Counted from the first letter of the stretch, positions 34,013 to 42,607 are shown. The stretch is DNA of 64,000 nucleotides from Rheinheimera sp. MM224 (GCF_947090785.1 NZ_OX352320.1:2232001-2296000); one strand, 5' to 3'. Program-made: numbers and translations. Notes: generated from the letters alone by a model not told the origin.

Positions 34013-34663
34013 ATAGGCTGTGCGACGGGACTGACCACAAAAAGGCAGGGTGCTGGTGAACTGCTCAATTTTAGTGAGGTGGCCTCGTTGTGGTCGTAAT
34101 GTAGACCAATAACGGGCGCCACCTTTAGGATCTTTGCTCCAGCGTGGCTGGCTAATGACGCCATCAGTTTTTACCCATTTGCTCATGATTTTTACACCGC
34201 AGCTTAAATTCACTTTCGGGTCGTGCAAAGCATGGGGTTGTTTCACATCACAGGCGTAACGAGGCTGATTGGCGCTTTCATGAGAGATTTGCAATAAACC
34301 ACGGCTAATGACGCGGCGGCCTTTACCATCTTTAAATTTTTCCTGATAAAAAGACTGAGGTTTAAAGTTACTTTCAGGTTGGGCCATAGCTGAAAACAAT
34401 GCCACCCAAAACTTACTGCGCTCTTGCGCTGGTAAGCTGGCATAACGGGGGCAAAAATGATGTACATCGGCAGGCACCAATTGAGCAAGAGGAGAAAGTG
34501 CAACGGCCTGCTCTGTGATCCTGGTCCAACTGCCATCCCGGTTTTTTTCAGACCATGCGGCGTAATCTGTGCTTTTATGATGACTCAGACTTCCTGCCAG
34601 GGCTGAAGTAGCGGACAAGGCGAACAGTGCTGTGAAGCTAAAAATGATGAGGTGTAATGGCAT
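33992..34663 (-). CDS. Secreted SLT-type lytic transglycosylase-like protein
   Basis: A 223-aa protein from the ATG at 34663, giving a clear signal peptide (MPLHLIIFSFTALFALSATSALA). A start 18 codons upstream is possible but would bury that signal. The pattern MAQPESNF (catalytic Glu) followed by SRGLLQISHESANQ and a downstream NLSCGVKIMSKW matches the goose-type SLT fold of peptidoglycan lytic transglycosylases. Cysteines in HHFCPRY, RYACDVK, NLSCGV and LPFCGQ may form disulphides. It is convergent with bcsZ; whether it helps cellulose export across the wall is speculative. Confidence 0.75.
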   Translation of the reverse strand: MPLHLIIFSFTALFALSATSALAGSLSHHKSTDYAAWSEKNRDGSWTRITEQAVALSPLAQLVPADVHHFCPRYASLPAQERSKFWVALFSAMAQPESNFKPQSFYQEKFKDGKGRRVISRGLLQISHESANQPRYACDVKQPHALHDPKVNLSCGVKIMSKWVKTDGVISQPRWSKDPKGGARYWSTLRPQRGHLTKIEQFTSTLPFCGQSRRTAYSSGIRG

Positions 34664-34877
34664 CTGTTGTTTTTGTTCTTCCAGGTGAATGCTTTTGTAT
34701 CGGCTTCGTTCAGCCAAACTTCAGCTTCAGACTAGTGTTTTGTTGCAGTGGGCTCAAGCTTTTTTTGCCTGAACAAGGCAATAGGTTAAATTCTTTTCAG
34801 CAAGCTGCTTTGTGCTCTGGCAGAGCCAGTCAAAACCAGATATGGTACTCATATTACGGCATTTTTTCAGGTGTAGC

Positions 34878-35930
34878 ATGCCCCACGATCCTCCAAAATC
34901 AGAACCAGACCACAACACTCATCAGCATGGTGCAAATTGCAAACAGGATCATGCAGAGTCACATGAGTCTGGACATCAGCATAACCATGCATCTGAGCAT
35001 CAACATGACCACGAACATGACCATGAACATGAGCATTCCCATGGGCTTTTTGGCCATCATCACCATCATCATGGTTCTGAATCGGGCAATATAGCCACAG
35101 CCTTTTGGCTGAACTTTAGTTTCACCATTATCGAATTTATCGGCGGCTGGTTAACCAATAGCGTGGCTATTATGGCTGATGCTATGCACGATTTAGGCGA
35201 TACACTGGCCATAGCTTTTGCCTGGTTTGCGGCCAAAGTGGCAGGCAAAGAAGCGACTCCCCGTTATAGTTATGGTTACAGGCGCTGGTCTTTACTGAGT
35301 GCTTTGATCAACAGCGTGATTCTAGTGCTGGGGTCCTGCTGGATTTTATACGAAGCCATACCTCGCTTGTGGGAACCACAATTACCTCATGCGTTAGGTA
35401 TGATGGGACTTGCTGTTTTAGGTGTGCTGGTGAATGGTGCCGCGGTGTTTAAGCTGCGGGGCGGCAAAACTCAAAATGAAAAAATTCTGACCTGGCATTT
35501 GTTGGAAGATGTCTTAGGTTGGGTGGCTGTGCTTGTGGGTTCTGTCCTGATTTATTTTACCGACTGGGCCTGGTTAGACCCACTGTTAAGTATTGGTTTT
35601 ACCTGCTTTATTCTGATCAATGTCTGGCGTAATTTGCGCCGTACTCTGGCGCTGTTTTTACAGGTCAGTCCCGATCCAAAACTTGCCGCTAAAATAGAAC
35701 ACCAGTTACAAGACCTTAGTTTTGTGCAGGATGTACATCACCTGCATTTATGGTCGTTGGACGGCGAAAAGCATGTGTTAACAGCGCATTTGGTGTTGAA
35801 GACGGAGACAGCTGTAGAGCAATTAAAAGCCCATAAAGAGCAAATACGGCAATTACTGCAGCCTTATCAGCTGGAGCATACCACCATAGAGTTTGAGTTT
35901 AATCAGGAAGTGTGTCGGGATCAGCATTAA
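34878..35930 (+). CDS. Cation diffusion facilitator (Zn2+-type) exporter
   Basis: A 350-aa inner-membrane protein; ATG at 34878 has AGGTG just upstream and avoids a 22-codon extension. The first 68 residues are extraordinarily His/Asp/Glu-rich (HDHEHDHEHEHSHG, then HHHHHHGSES), likely metal-binding. Six membrane helices follow, with the site-A motif ADAMHDLGD in helix 2 (about 96-104) and HLLEDVLGW in helix 5, both typical of ZitB/CzcD exporters. The C-terminal cytoplasmic domain contains HHLHLWSLDGEKHVLTAHLV. It exports zinc (or Co/Cd) by proton antiport; the exact metal is inferred. Confidence 0.92.
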   Translation: MPHDPPKSEPDHNTHQHGANCKQDHAESHESGHQHNHASEHQHDHEHDHEHEHSHGLFGHHHHHHGSESGNIATAFWLNFSFTIIEFIGGWLTNSVAIMADAMHDLGDTLAIAFAWFAAKVAGKEATPRYSYGYRRWSLLSALINSVILVLGSCWILYEAIPRLWEPQLPHALGMMGLAVLGVLVNGAAVFKLRGGKTQNEKILTWHLLEDVLGWVAVLVGSVLIYFTDWAWLDPLLSIGFTCFILINVWRNLRRTLALFLQVSPDPKLAAKIEHQLQDLSFVQDVHHLHLWSLDGEKHVLTAHLVLKTETAVEQLKAHKEQIRQLLQPYQLEHTTIEFEFNQEVCRDQH

Positions 35931-35941
35931 CGCGAATTGAA

Positions 35942-35974
35942 AAGGGCGCTAATACATCGCGCCCTTCTGTTTTC
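35942..35974 (+). terminator. Hairpin after the CDF exporter gene
   Basis: AAGGGCGC (35942-35949) pairs with GCGCCCTT (35959-35966), then CTGTTTT. It lies between two convergent genes and could serve both. Confidence 0.65.
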
Positions 35975-35994
35975 GATCTGTATCAGATTGGGGA

Positions 35995-36651
35995 TTATAG
36001 CTGGCCATCCTGCAAGCTGATTTCATCCAAAGACAGTGAAAAACTAGGGATAAAAATCTGCAGGAAGTAGTTCACTTCCGGCAGAGCGTAGCCTTCCAAT
36101 ACCGCTTCCAGACGTTTTTTCGCCAGCACAAACTCATGATTGCCTGCGGAGAGTTCCTCCAGAGTTTTGACATAAGCACAGACTGTATCTGCAGCCTTCA
36201 CCAGCAATTTTTCATCCGGCGAATACTGCTCGGACAGCAGCAACGACTGATAAAAAGGCTGTAGTTTTTCCGGCAACATCGACAGCAGCTTTTGCTCAGC
36301 AATACGTTCTATCTTCTTGTATTCCTGCGCAATTTGCGCGTTAAAGTACTTCACAGGTGTAGGTAAATCCCCGGTCAGTACTTCACTGGCGTCGTGAAAT
36401 AACGCCAGTGTTGCCACGCGTTCGGGTTGCACTTCACCTGCAAAGATTTCACGACGAATAAGCGCCAACATATGAGCCACCACAGCAACCTGATGGCTGT
36501 GCTCAGCAACATTTTCGGTATTGACGTTACGCATCAGCGGCCATCTGTTAATCAACTTCATCCGAAACAGATGAGCGAAAAAATGGCTTGGCTGTTGAGA
36601 TGCGTTTTCTTGCTCAGCCTTTACGCTTCCACTGTTGTGATCAGTATCCAT
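35995..36651 (-). CDS. yfbR: 5'-deoxynucleotidase YfbR (HD domain)
   Basis: A 218-aa cytoplasmic metal-dependent phosphohydrolase that dephosphorylates deoxynucleoside 5'-monophosphates. The core [21 protein letters not shown], the His in [14 protein letters not shown] and the HD pair in [18 protein letters not shown] are all present. The N-terminus is about 18 residues longer than the E. coli protein and hydrophilic. Its ATG overlaps the alaA stop (TAATG), so the two are translationally coupled, the same order as yfbQ-yfbR in E. coli. Confidence 0.95.
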   Translation of the reverse strand: MDTDHNSGSVKAEQENASQQPSHFFAHLFRMKLINRWPLMRNVNTENVAEHSHQVAVVAHMLALIRREIFAGEVQPERVATLALFHDASEVLTGDLPTPVKYFNAQIAQEYKKIERIAEQKLLSMLPEKLQPFYQSLLLSEQYSPDEKLLVKAADTVCAYVKTLEELSAGNHEFVLAKKRLEAVLEGYALPEVNYFLQIFIPSFSLSLDEISLQDGQL

Positions 36652-37865
36652 TATTGTTGATACCCTGGTAAAAACTGCGCTAAGCGACCAATGGCCATTT
36701 CCAGCTGTTCTTTATGGGGTAAAAACACGATACGGAAATGGTCCGGCTCAGGCCAGTTAAAAGCCCGGCCATGCACCAGCAGCACTTTATGTTGACGCAA
36801 GAAATCCAGCACCAATAGCTCATCGTCTTTGATTTTGAATTTTTTACGGTCCAGTTTAGGGAATAAGTACATAGCGCCTTTAGGACGTACACAGCTGATG
36901 CCGTCAATGCTGGTGACCAGTTTATGCGCTAAATCCATCTGATCATATAAACGACCACCAGGCACTATCAGCTCGTTAATGCTCTGATAGCCGCCTAAAG
37001 CGGTTTGCACTGCATGCTGACAAGGCACGTTAGCACAGAGTCGCATCGAGGCCAGAATATTCAAACCTTCGACATAGTTTTTTGCCAGATGTTTAGCGCC
37101 GGACAATAAAATCCAGCCGACGCGAAAACCTGCAATACGGTAGTTTTTCGATAAACCACCAAAGGTCAGCATAAATAAGTCGTCGGTTAACGAAGCTGTA
37201 GTGACATGTTCTGCGCCGTCATACAAAATTTTGTCGTAAATCTCGTCACTTAACACCACCAGCTTATGCTCGCGGGCAATGGCTAACAGATCTAATAAAA
37301 AGGCTTTGGAGTAGACAGCGCCCGTCGGGTTATTTGGGTTAATCAGCACCAGAGCTTTAGTTTTTTTAGTGATTTTGGCGCGAATATCGGCTAAATCAGG
37401 AAACCAGTCTGATTGTTCATCACAGCGGTAATGCACAGCGTTACCGCCGGCCAGATTCACCGCAGCAGTCCAGAGCGGGTAATCAGGGGAGGGGATCAAC
37501 ACCTCATCGCCGTTATTTAAAAGCGCCTGCAACGACATCAGAATAAGTTCAGATACGCCATTGCCAATATACACGTCATCCGCATCTGCACCTAAAATGC
37601 CACGTTGCTGGTAATACTGTGCCACTGCAACCCGCGCAGGATAGATGCCCTGTGAGTCGCTGTAGCCTTGTGCTGTAGGCAGGTTATGGATCACGTGTTT
37701 TAAAATTTCATCCGGCGCTTCAAAACCAAAAGGCGCGGGATTACCAATATTGAGCTTTAAAATACGCTGACCTTCTTCTTCCATCCGCTTGGCTTCACGA
37801 GCCACCGGGCCCCGAATGTCATAACAAACCCCATCTAATTTTGTCGAGCGCTCAATTGGTTTCAT
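36651..37865 (-). CDS. alaA: Glutamate-pyruvate (alanine) aminotransferase AlaA
   Basis: A 404-aa PLP enzyme that makes alanine from pyruvate and glutamate. Start ATG at 37865 ([21 protein letters not shown]) matches the E. coli AlaA N-terminus and length. A 31-codon in-frame extension upstream is largely encoded by the dispersed repeat at 37896-38018 and is rejected. The PLP-binding Lys lies in [19 protein letters not shown]; substrate Arg is in the FRIVFLPH segment. It forms an operon with yfbR. AAGGG 9 bases upstream is the likely ribosome site. Confidence 0.95.
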   Translation of the reverse strand: MKPIERSTKLDGVCYDIRGPVAREAKRMEEEGQRILKLNIGNPAPFGFEAPDEILKHVIHNLPTAQGYSDSQGIYPARVAVAQYYQQRGILGADADDVYIGNGVSELILMSLQALLNNGDEVLIPSPDYPLWTAAVNLAGGNAVHYRCDEQSDWFPDLADIRAKITKKTKALVLINPNNPTGAVYSKAFLLDLLAIAREHKLVVLSDEIYDKILYDGAEHVTTASLTDDLFMLTFGGLSKNYRIAGFRVGWILLSGAKHLAKNYVEGLNILASMRLCANVPCQHAVQTALGGYQSINELIVPGGRLYDQMDLAHKLVTSIDGISCVRPKGAMYLFPKLDRKKFKIKDDELLVLDFLRQHKVLLVHGRAFNWPEPDHFRIVFLPHKEQLEMAIGRLAQFLPGYQQ

Positions 37866-37895
37866 ACCGCTACCCTTATGTCTCCGTCTATTGTT

Positions 37896-38018
37896 CCCCG
37901 TTGTACTTGAAGCCGCAGCTTTGTTGACTGCGCTCTTCGCCCTAGTCACATAGGACAAAACTATGCTCCTAGGGTCTCAATCACTTGTCGCCGCGCTGCA
38001 ACTCCAATTACTTAGGGT
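37896..38018 (+). repeat. Dispersed ~124-bp palindromic repeat, copy R1
   Basis: It begins CCCCGTTGTACTTGAAGCCG and ends CTCCAATTACTTAGGGT. Its imperfect terminal inverted repeats resemble those of R2 and R3. A central stem pairs CCCTAG (37940-37945) with CTAGGG (37969-37974) and CATAG (37949-37953) with CTATG (37961-37965). The outer stem differs from the other copies by a compensatory change. It sits upstream of alaA and of the divergent LRAT-like gene. Confidence 0.85.
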
Positions 38019-38110
38019 TAATTAGTAAAATCTTTGCTTACACCTTTTTACACGCCTAGACGTCTTTTGCAAGTATGATTGCAAAAAAAAGCGGGAAAAT
38101 CAGGAGCTTT

Positions 38111-38524
38111 ATGACAAGTCTGCGTACTATCCCTGTGGGCGCCGTGGTGGGCTGCGAGATTTTTCAGTTTTTTGAGCACACTGGTATTTATATAGGCGAC
38201 GGACAAATAGTTGAGCTGGCAGGCTCTGGCCTGGTACGTTCTTTATCCTTTAATCGTTTTCTGGCAGACCGATCCGGTGCTGAATTAATTTTTGCCGCTA
38301 CACCAGCAGGTGACATCATAGGTTCAGAGATTGCGGCAAACAGAGCTATAGAAAAGATTTACAGCTATCAGGATTACGATTTACTAAGGAATAACTGCCA
38401 CCGTTTTACGTACAGTTGTATCAGTGGTGATTCCTTGCCGCTAACCAGCTTTTTTGATTTAAAGCAGGCGTTAGCAACATACTGGCGCTTTACACCAAAC
38501 TGGATCCATACCCGTCTTACTTGA
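38111..38524 (+). CDS. LRAT/NlpC-like small papain-fold protein
   Basis: A 137-aa protein starting at the ATG with AGGAG 4 bases before it. The order His in FFEHTGIYIGDGQIVEL (about H26) then Cys in LRNNCHRFTYSC (about C98) is the circular-permuted papain-like arrangement of LRAT (lecithin:retinol acyltransferase-like) domains, whose bacterial members are thiol acyltransferases or hydrolases of unknown substrate. There is no signal peptide or obvious membrane anchor. The gene lies between two copies of a dispersed repeat, and its last residues (TRLT) and TGA stop are encoded by the left end of copy R2. Confidence 0.75.
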   Translation: MTSLRTIPVGAVVGCEIFQFFEHTGIYIGDGQIVELAGSGLVRSLSFNRFLADRSGAELIFAATPAGDIIGSEIAANRAIEKIYSYQDYDLLRNNCHRFTYSCISGDSLPLTSFFDLKQALATYWRFTPNWIHTRLT

Positions 38525-38632
38525 AGCCGCAGCTGTGTTGGCAGCGTTCCTCGCCCCAGTCACATAGGAACAACTATGCTCCTGGGGTCTCTGTCACTTG
38601 CCGCCTTGCTGCAACTCCAATTACTTAGGGTA
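38509..38632 (+). repeat. Dispersed ~124-bp palindromic repeat, copy R2
   Basis: The intact form begins TACCCGTCTTACTTGAAGCC and ends CTCCAATTACTTAGGGTA. The two ends are imperfect inverted repeats (16 of 24 positions). The inner stem is CCCCAG (38554-38559) / CTGGGG (38582-38587) over CATAG (38563-38567) / CTATG (38574-38578). It overlaps the last 16 bases of the LRAT-like gene. The layout resembles ERIC-size repeats I recall from Enterobacterales. Confidence 0.9.
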
Positions 38633-38665
38633 GATAAAGCGCCTTCAAGGTTGTTTTAGTGATAG

Positions 38666-39298
38666 TTACTGGTTATCGCGCACTTCAATATCACCCACAC
38701 CTACATTGGCTTCCAGTTCTTTTTTACCTTCGCCATGCAGCTGGCTTGAACTGGTGACCAACACCTGATCACGTTCATAGCGTCCTTTGCCACCTTTTAT
38801 CGAGGTGTCACCTACACCAGCGTCCAGTTTAATGGAATCGAACAAGCTGGTATCAACGTCAATATCTACTTCACCCACGCCTAAATCGACATTGATATCC
38901 GAAGTCAGATCGTCAATTTCAACTGAGCCTACACCTAAGTTTAACGACACCGCCATATCGGCTGGCATAGTCACAGTCCAGTTTTGTTCTACGTCATCGT
39001 CATCTTCCAAATCGACTTTCAGTTTTAAGGTAGAACCATCGTCACGTATGCTGATTTGTGCATCGGATAAATCACTACTGCGGCCAAGCCAGTCTTCGTC
39101 TGGTTCAAGCTCAACCACTAAGCTGATTTCAGAGCCTTTAGATACTTTGACATTAATTTCACCAACCGGAACGTCCAGCACCAGTTTGCTGAAACTTTTA
39201 GCATCAATGGTCTTTTCCAGCACTTTGACGTCGTCCGCCATTGCAGTTGTTGCAGATAAAGCCATCACCAGGGCAGAAATTAAACTAAGTTGACGCAT
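38666..39298 (-). CDS. Secreted repetitive beta-rich protein with GVG-motif repeats (DUF4097-like)
   Basis: A 210-aa exported protein (signal peptide about 1-21, TAMA-DDV). The mature chain is acidic and beta-rich, with a recurring unit ending in GVG-[SED]-x-[ED]: LDVPVGEINVKV, LGVGSVEIDD, LGVGEVDIDV, AGVGDTSIKG and VGVGDIEVRD, the later ones spaced about 20 residues apart. This suggests a beta-solenoid like DUF4097 adhesin-type proteins; no catalytic residue is apparent. It appears monocistronic, with a ribosome site AAGGAG 6-7 bases before the ATG. The function is unknown. Confidence 0.75.
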   Translation of the reverse strand: MRQLSLISALVMALSATTAMADDVKVLEKTIDAKSFSKLVLDVPVGEINVKVSKGSEISLVVELEPDEDWLGRSSDLSDAQISIRDDGSTLKLKVDLEDDDDVEQNWTVTMPADMAVSLNLGVGSVEIDDLTSDINVDLGVGEVDIDVDTSLFDSIKLDAGVGDTSIKGGKGRYERDQVLVTSSSQLHGEGKKELEANVGVGDIEVRDNQ

Positions 39299-39434
39299 GT
39301 TATTCTCCTTTTTTCATTGTTATAGCAGAGTATGCAGTTTTCTTGCCATTTAATTTTCCATTTAAAAACATGGCCTTATGTAATGGGTGGTGATGCTGCC
39401 TCATCATTTCGGCCATTTTGTGGTCGAAACTACC

Positions 39435-39446
39435 ACCAGATCTGGT
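39435..39446. promoter_or_regulatory. 12-bp palindrome in the bax upstream region
   Basis: ACCAGATCTGGT is perfectly palindromic and abuts a second inverted repeat (GTGGT 39420-39424 / ACCAC 39432-39436), just before a TAGAAT -10-like hexamer. It could be an operator for bax; no regulator is suggested by the sequence. Confidence 0.3.
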
Positions 39447-39524
39447 TAGAATACGCGCCATTGTGGTCTCGCTGATATCAATAGCAGTGGTGGGATCGGA
39501 TAAAAGGCGAAATCAGGGTATCGC

Positions 39525-40385
39525 ATGAAAAAAACAGAACAGAGCTTTTGGTTGGTGTTATGGGTGGTCGTGCTTTATGCCGTAGCTTACCCATGGCTAA
39601 AGCCTGCTCCTGTGGAAGACATTGCTTCATTAGCTGATTGGCAAATGCCGTCAAAGCTGGAAGCACTGGATGCAGCTGATCAACGTAAGTTGTTAAAACG
39701 ACTGGCTTATCCTGTCGCTATGCCAGAGTTGTTGCCTGTCCCTGACTTTGAACAATACAAAGATGTGGTAGAGAAGAAAAAGGCATTTTTTGACTACTTA
39801 TTGCCTTTTATTGAACGCGAAAACGCCAGGTTATTGCATATTCGCCAGCAAATCATTGAAGTCCAGCAGAAGCTGCAACAACAAGAACTGACAGTGGAAG
39901 AGTATGCCTTTATTTATAGTTTGTACGACGAGTTCAAATTAGATTACCCGGACGTTGATGCTGAAGGCTTTCGTTTGCTGTTAAGCCGTGTCGATGCCAT
40001 ACCTGCTGATTTAGTCTTGATCCAGGCAGCGAAAGAATCAGGCTGGGGTAGCAGTCGTTTCGCTCTAGAAGCTTATAATTTCTTTGGCCAGTGGTGCTTT
40101 AAAGCCGGTTGTGGTGTAGTGCCACAAAAACGCAGCGCAGGAAAATACCATGAAGTCGCAGTATTTCCTCATGTGGCTGCTGCTATTAATAGTTACTTTT
40201 ATAACCTCAACACTTTTTATGTGTATGAAGATTTACGTCAACTCAGAGCAAAACGCCGCGCTGAAGGCGAAGTAGCCGGGCATCATCTGGTGACAGGGTT
40301 GAGCCGGTATTCAGAGCGTGGACTGGACTATGTCAAAGAAATCCACACCATGCTTAAAGCCAATACTAAACATATAGACAGCTAA
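39525..40385 (+). CDS. bax: Bax-like membrane-anchored beta-N-acetylglucosaminidase (GH73)
   Basis: A 286-aa protein with one N-terminal membrane anchor (about residues 9-25) and a periplasmic glucosaminidase domain (about 150-280). The pattern LIQAAKESGWGSSRFALEAYNFFGQWCF contains the catalytic Glu (about E170) and matches E. coli Bax and flagellar FlgJ-type muramidases that cleave GlcNAc linkages in peptidoglycan. A coiled-coil segment (RQQIIEVQQKLQQQELTVEE) precedes it. Its TAA overlaps the next gene's ATG region (40383-40385), so they are probably co-transcribed. Confidence 0.9.
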   Translation: MKKTEQSFWLVLWVVVLYAVAYPWLKPAPVEDIASLADWQMPSKLEALDAADQRKLLKRLAYPVAMPELLPVPDFEQYKDVVEKKKAFFDYLLPFIERENARLLHIRQQIIEVQQKLQQQELTVEEYAFIYSLYDEFKLDYPDVDAEGFRLLLSRVDAIPADLVLIQAAKESGWGSSRFALEAYNFFGQWCFKAGCGVVPQKRSAGKYHEVAVFPHVAAAINSYFYNLNTFYVYEDLRQLRAKRRAEGEVAGHHLVTGLSRYSERGLDYVKEIHTMLKANTKHIDS

Positions 40386-41035
40386 TGATGAAACCTTATG
40401 TTCTGGCCAGCCTGCTGGTTGCTTTTAGTGGTTCAGCTGTGGCTGATACCGTATTTAATTACGATGGCTTTTACTCCCGGATGAAAAAGAGTGAAAAGGT
40501 CGAGTTCAGCGATATTACGCTGGCTTTTATACTGCAAAAAGCCGGCACCACTGAAGTCTGTACTGTGGATAAAGCATTAATCACTACAGATATTTCTGAA
40601 GCTCCTTTAACTATTGCTGGCAACGGTGAACTGATGCTGCCTTTTGACGAGATGCTGAATGTACAAAAAGCGCTGATCGTTTTAAAGCAGCCTGAAGGGG
40701 CTGCAGCTTGTGATTTAAACTTTAAGCTGCGCAGTAAGATGCCTGTGCCGCAACAAGCGACTGTGGCTCAGCTGCGTAAATTACAGGGCCAGTTTGATGA
40801 GCTTTTGGATTCATTGGCAGGTTGGGGCAAATACTGGTTACCTGATGTCTCAGGTCTAACTGTGCATTTTGCCTCAGAAGTGGTGGCGCAAAGCTCTGAT
40901 GCAGCTTTGAGTCAGCAGCTGTTGTGTGAGCAAAACCGTTGTCGACTCTTTTTACCGGCGACATTAGCTGATACTGCAACAGTACAGTTTTCTAAAGTGC
41001 CGGATCACGCTACACCTTTATTACTGCAGCCTTAA
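40385..41035 (+). CDS. DUF2987-like exported protein
   Basis: A 216-aa protein with a signal peptide (about 1-20, SAVA-DTV), then FNYDGFYSRMKKSEKVEFSD, which resembles DUF2987 proteins of Shewanella and relatives (from memory). The rest is beta-rich, with Cys in TEVCTVDK, AACDLNF, LLCEQNRCRLF, possibly disulphide-bonded. It starts in a one-base overlap with bax and is followed 4 bases later by the DTW gene. The function is unknown, presumably periplasmic. Confidence 0.8.
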   Translation: MMKPYVLASLLVAFSGSAVADTVFNYDGFYSRMKKSEKVEFSDITLAFILQKAGTTEVCTVDKALITTDISEAPLTIAGNGELMLPFDEMLNVQKALIVLKQPEGAAACDLNFKLRSKMPVPQQATVAQLRKLQGQFDELLDSLAGWGKYWLPDVSGLTVHFASEVVAQSSDAALSQQLLCEQNRCRLFLPATLADTATVQFSKVPDHATPLLLQP

Positions 41036-41039
41036 TTCG

Positions 41040-41591
41040 ATGACGGAGTTGGTGCTTTATCTGCTGACCCACAGCAGGGAGTTACAGAAAAGCACCAACA
41101 CCGGCGCTTTAGTGGTGCAGGCGCTCTCCGCTTCACTAAAGATCAGGGTTGAGGTGATTGAATGGCAGCGCAAAGCCGCTGATCAAAGGTTGTTAGTTTT
41201 ATCTGAGAAGCAGCAACTGGGTTTAGTGTATCCCTTGCAAGCGGATACAGCTCAAGCCTGTTATCTGCTGCAGCAGGGCCAGTATCAAGCTCAAAATCCC
41301 GCTGCTTTTACAGAGCTGCCTACTCGTCAGAATGGATCTATCAAGCACTGGGTTTTGTTGGATGCAACCTGGCAGGAAGCGGCTAAAATGCTCAGACAAA
41401 GCCCTTATTTGCGGTCTTGTTACCGCCTTGCGCTCAAACCTGATACGCCATCTGTGTATGCACTACGCCGTAATCAAAGGGACGGGGCCTTGTGCACAGC
41501 AGAAGTGGTGATGGAACTGCTGCAGCAAACAGGATTCGAAAATGAAAAAGAGCAGCTGATGCTGCTCTTTCAAGAATTTAATAAGCGCTAA
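41040..41591 (+). CDS. DTW-domain protein (tRNA-uridine aminocarboxypropyltransferase family)
   Basis: A 183-aa cytoplasmic protein. The central LLDATWQEAAKMLRQSPYLR is the DTW-family signature (D-x-T/DTW region) and YALRRNQRDGALCTAEVVMELL follows as in the family. Members such as E. coli YfiP/TapT transfer an aminocarboxypropyl group from SAM to tRNA uridine (acp3U). The zinc-binding Cys cluster found at the N-terminus of some members is absent, so this is a short variant. It ends just before the GTAGGGG hairpin repeat shared with convergent ttcA. Confidence 0.85.
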   Translation: MTELVLYLLTHSRELQKSTNTGALVVQALSASLKIRVEVIEWQRKAADQRLLVLSEKQQLGLVYPLQADTAQACYLLQQGQYQAQNPAAFTELPTRQNGSIKHWVLLDATWQEAAKMLRQSPYLRSCYRLALKPDTPSVYALRRNQRDGALCTAEVVMELLQQTGFENEKEQLMLLFQEFNKR

Positions 41592-41600
41592 TGATGGCGC

Positions 41601-41628
41601 GCGGGATGGGATAAACCCATCCCCTACA
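41601..41628 (-). repeat. GTAGGGG hairpin repeat, copy 3 (supplies ttcA stop)
   Basis: The minus-strand reading from TGTAGGGG through CCCGC is identical to the copy at 18477. Stem GGGATGGG / CCCATCCC. The TAG (41624-41626) is the stop codon of ttcA. It lies between two convergent genes and may terminate both. Confidence 0.85.
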
Positions 41629-42547
41629 GTAGTTCAACAAATTGTACTTTGTCAGCTGCAGGTTCGTCTTCATCCTGCAATAAGCCAACTGGCACTTTTG
41701 GTACATCAGGTTTATCAAAGGCCATATCGCCTTCAATAGCTAAAGGGCTATCTTTACTGATGCCGGCAAAATCAAATAAATTTCTGTCAATCATGTGAGA
41801 GGGCACAATATTCTGCATGGCCTGGAACATGGTTTCGATACGGCCAGGGAAACGTTTATCCCAGTCCTGCAGCATTTCTTTCACCACCTGACGCTGCAAA
41901 CCATCCTGCGAGCCACATAAGTTACAAGGAATGATCGGGAACTCACGGGCAACCGAATACTTTTCAATGTCTTTTTCACGACAATAAGCCAGAGGGCGGA
42001 TCACTATATGTTCGCCATTGTCGCTGATCAGCTTAGCCGGCATAGATTTCATCTTGCCGCCGTAGAACATGTTTAAAAACATGGTTTCAATCATGTCGTC
42101 GCGGTGATGGCCCAATGCAATTTTTGTGGCGCCCAACTCTTTGGCTGTGCGGTATAAAATGCCCCGGCGCAGGCGTGAGCATAAAGAGCAGGTGGTTTTG
42201 CCTTCAGGAATTTTGTCTTTAACAATAGAGTAGGTGTCTTCAGTCACTATCTGAAAATCCACACCAATACGAGTTAAATAGCCAGGCAGAACATCGGCTG
42301 GAAAGCCCGGTTGTTTCTGGTCAAGATTCACCGCCACTATGGAAAACTGAATAGGGGCAGATTGTTGTAAATTCAGCAGAATATCCAGCAGGGTATAACT
42401 GTCTTTGCCGCCGGACAAACACACCATCACCTTGTCGCCTTCTTCAATCATATTAAAGTCGGCAATAGCCTGACCTACGCCACGGCGCAGGCGTTTGTGT
42501 AATTTGTTCAGGTTATATTGTGCTTTGGCTTCTGCTGCATGTGACAT
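41624..42547 (-). CDS. ttcA: tRNA 2-thiocytidine(32) synthetase TtcA
   Basis: A 307-aa cytoplasmic enzyme that thiolates C32 of certain tRNAs using ATP and an iron-sulphur cluster. PP-loop SGGKDS at about 45-50; cluster Cys pairs CSLC (about 121-124) followed by SRLRRGILY, and CNLC near 210. Length and motifs are typical. It seems monocistronic, with starts about 260 bp from uspE; a dispersed repeat occupies the gap upstream. Its stop codon lies inside a hairpin repeat. Confidence 0.96.
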   Translation of the reverse strand: MSHAAEAKAQYNLNKLHKRLRRGVGQAIADFNMIEEGDKVMVCLSGGKDSYTLLDILLNLQQSAPIQFSIVAVNLDQKQPGFPADVLPGYLTRIGVDFQIVTEDTYSIVKDKIPEGKTTCSLCSRLRRGILYRTAKELGATKIALGHHRDDMIETMFLNMFYGGKMKSMPAKLISDNGEHIVIRPLAYCREKDIEKYSVAREFPIIPCNLCGSQDGLQRQVVKEMLQDWDKRFPGRIETMFQAMQNIVPSHMIDRNLFDFAGISKDSPLAIEGDMAFDKPDVPKVPVGLLQDEDEPAADKVQFVELL

Positions 42548-42607
42548 AAAACAACGACCCTACGGAAAAATGGCGCGTAGTATAACCAACTACGCGCCAC
42601 CTTTATA

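Noticed and set aside
34657..35094. Open frame of 145 codons covering the start of the CDF exporter
   Set aside because: It is out of frame with the clear His-rich CDF protein; its Met-rich, repetitive content comes from reading the cat/cac/gaa tracts in another frame.
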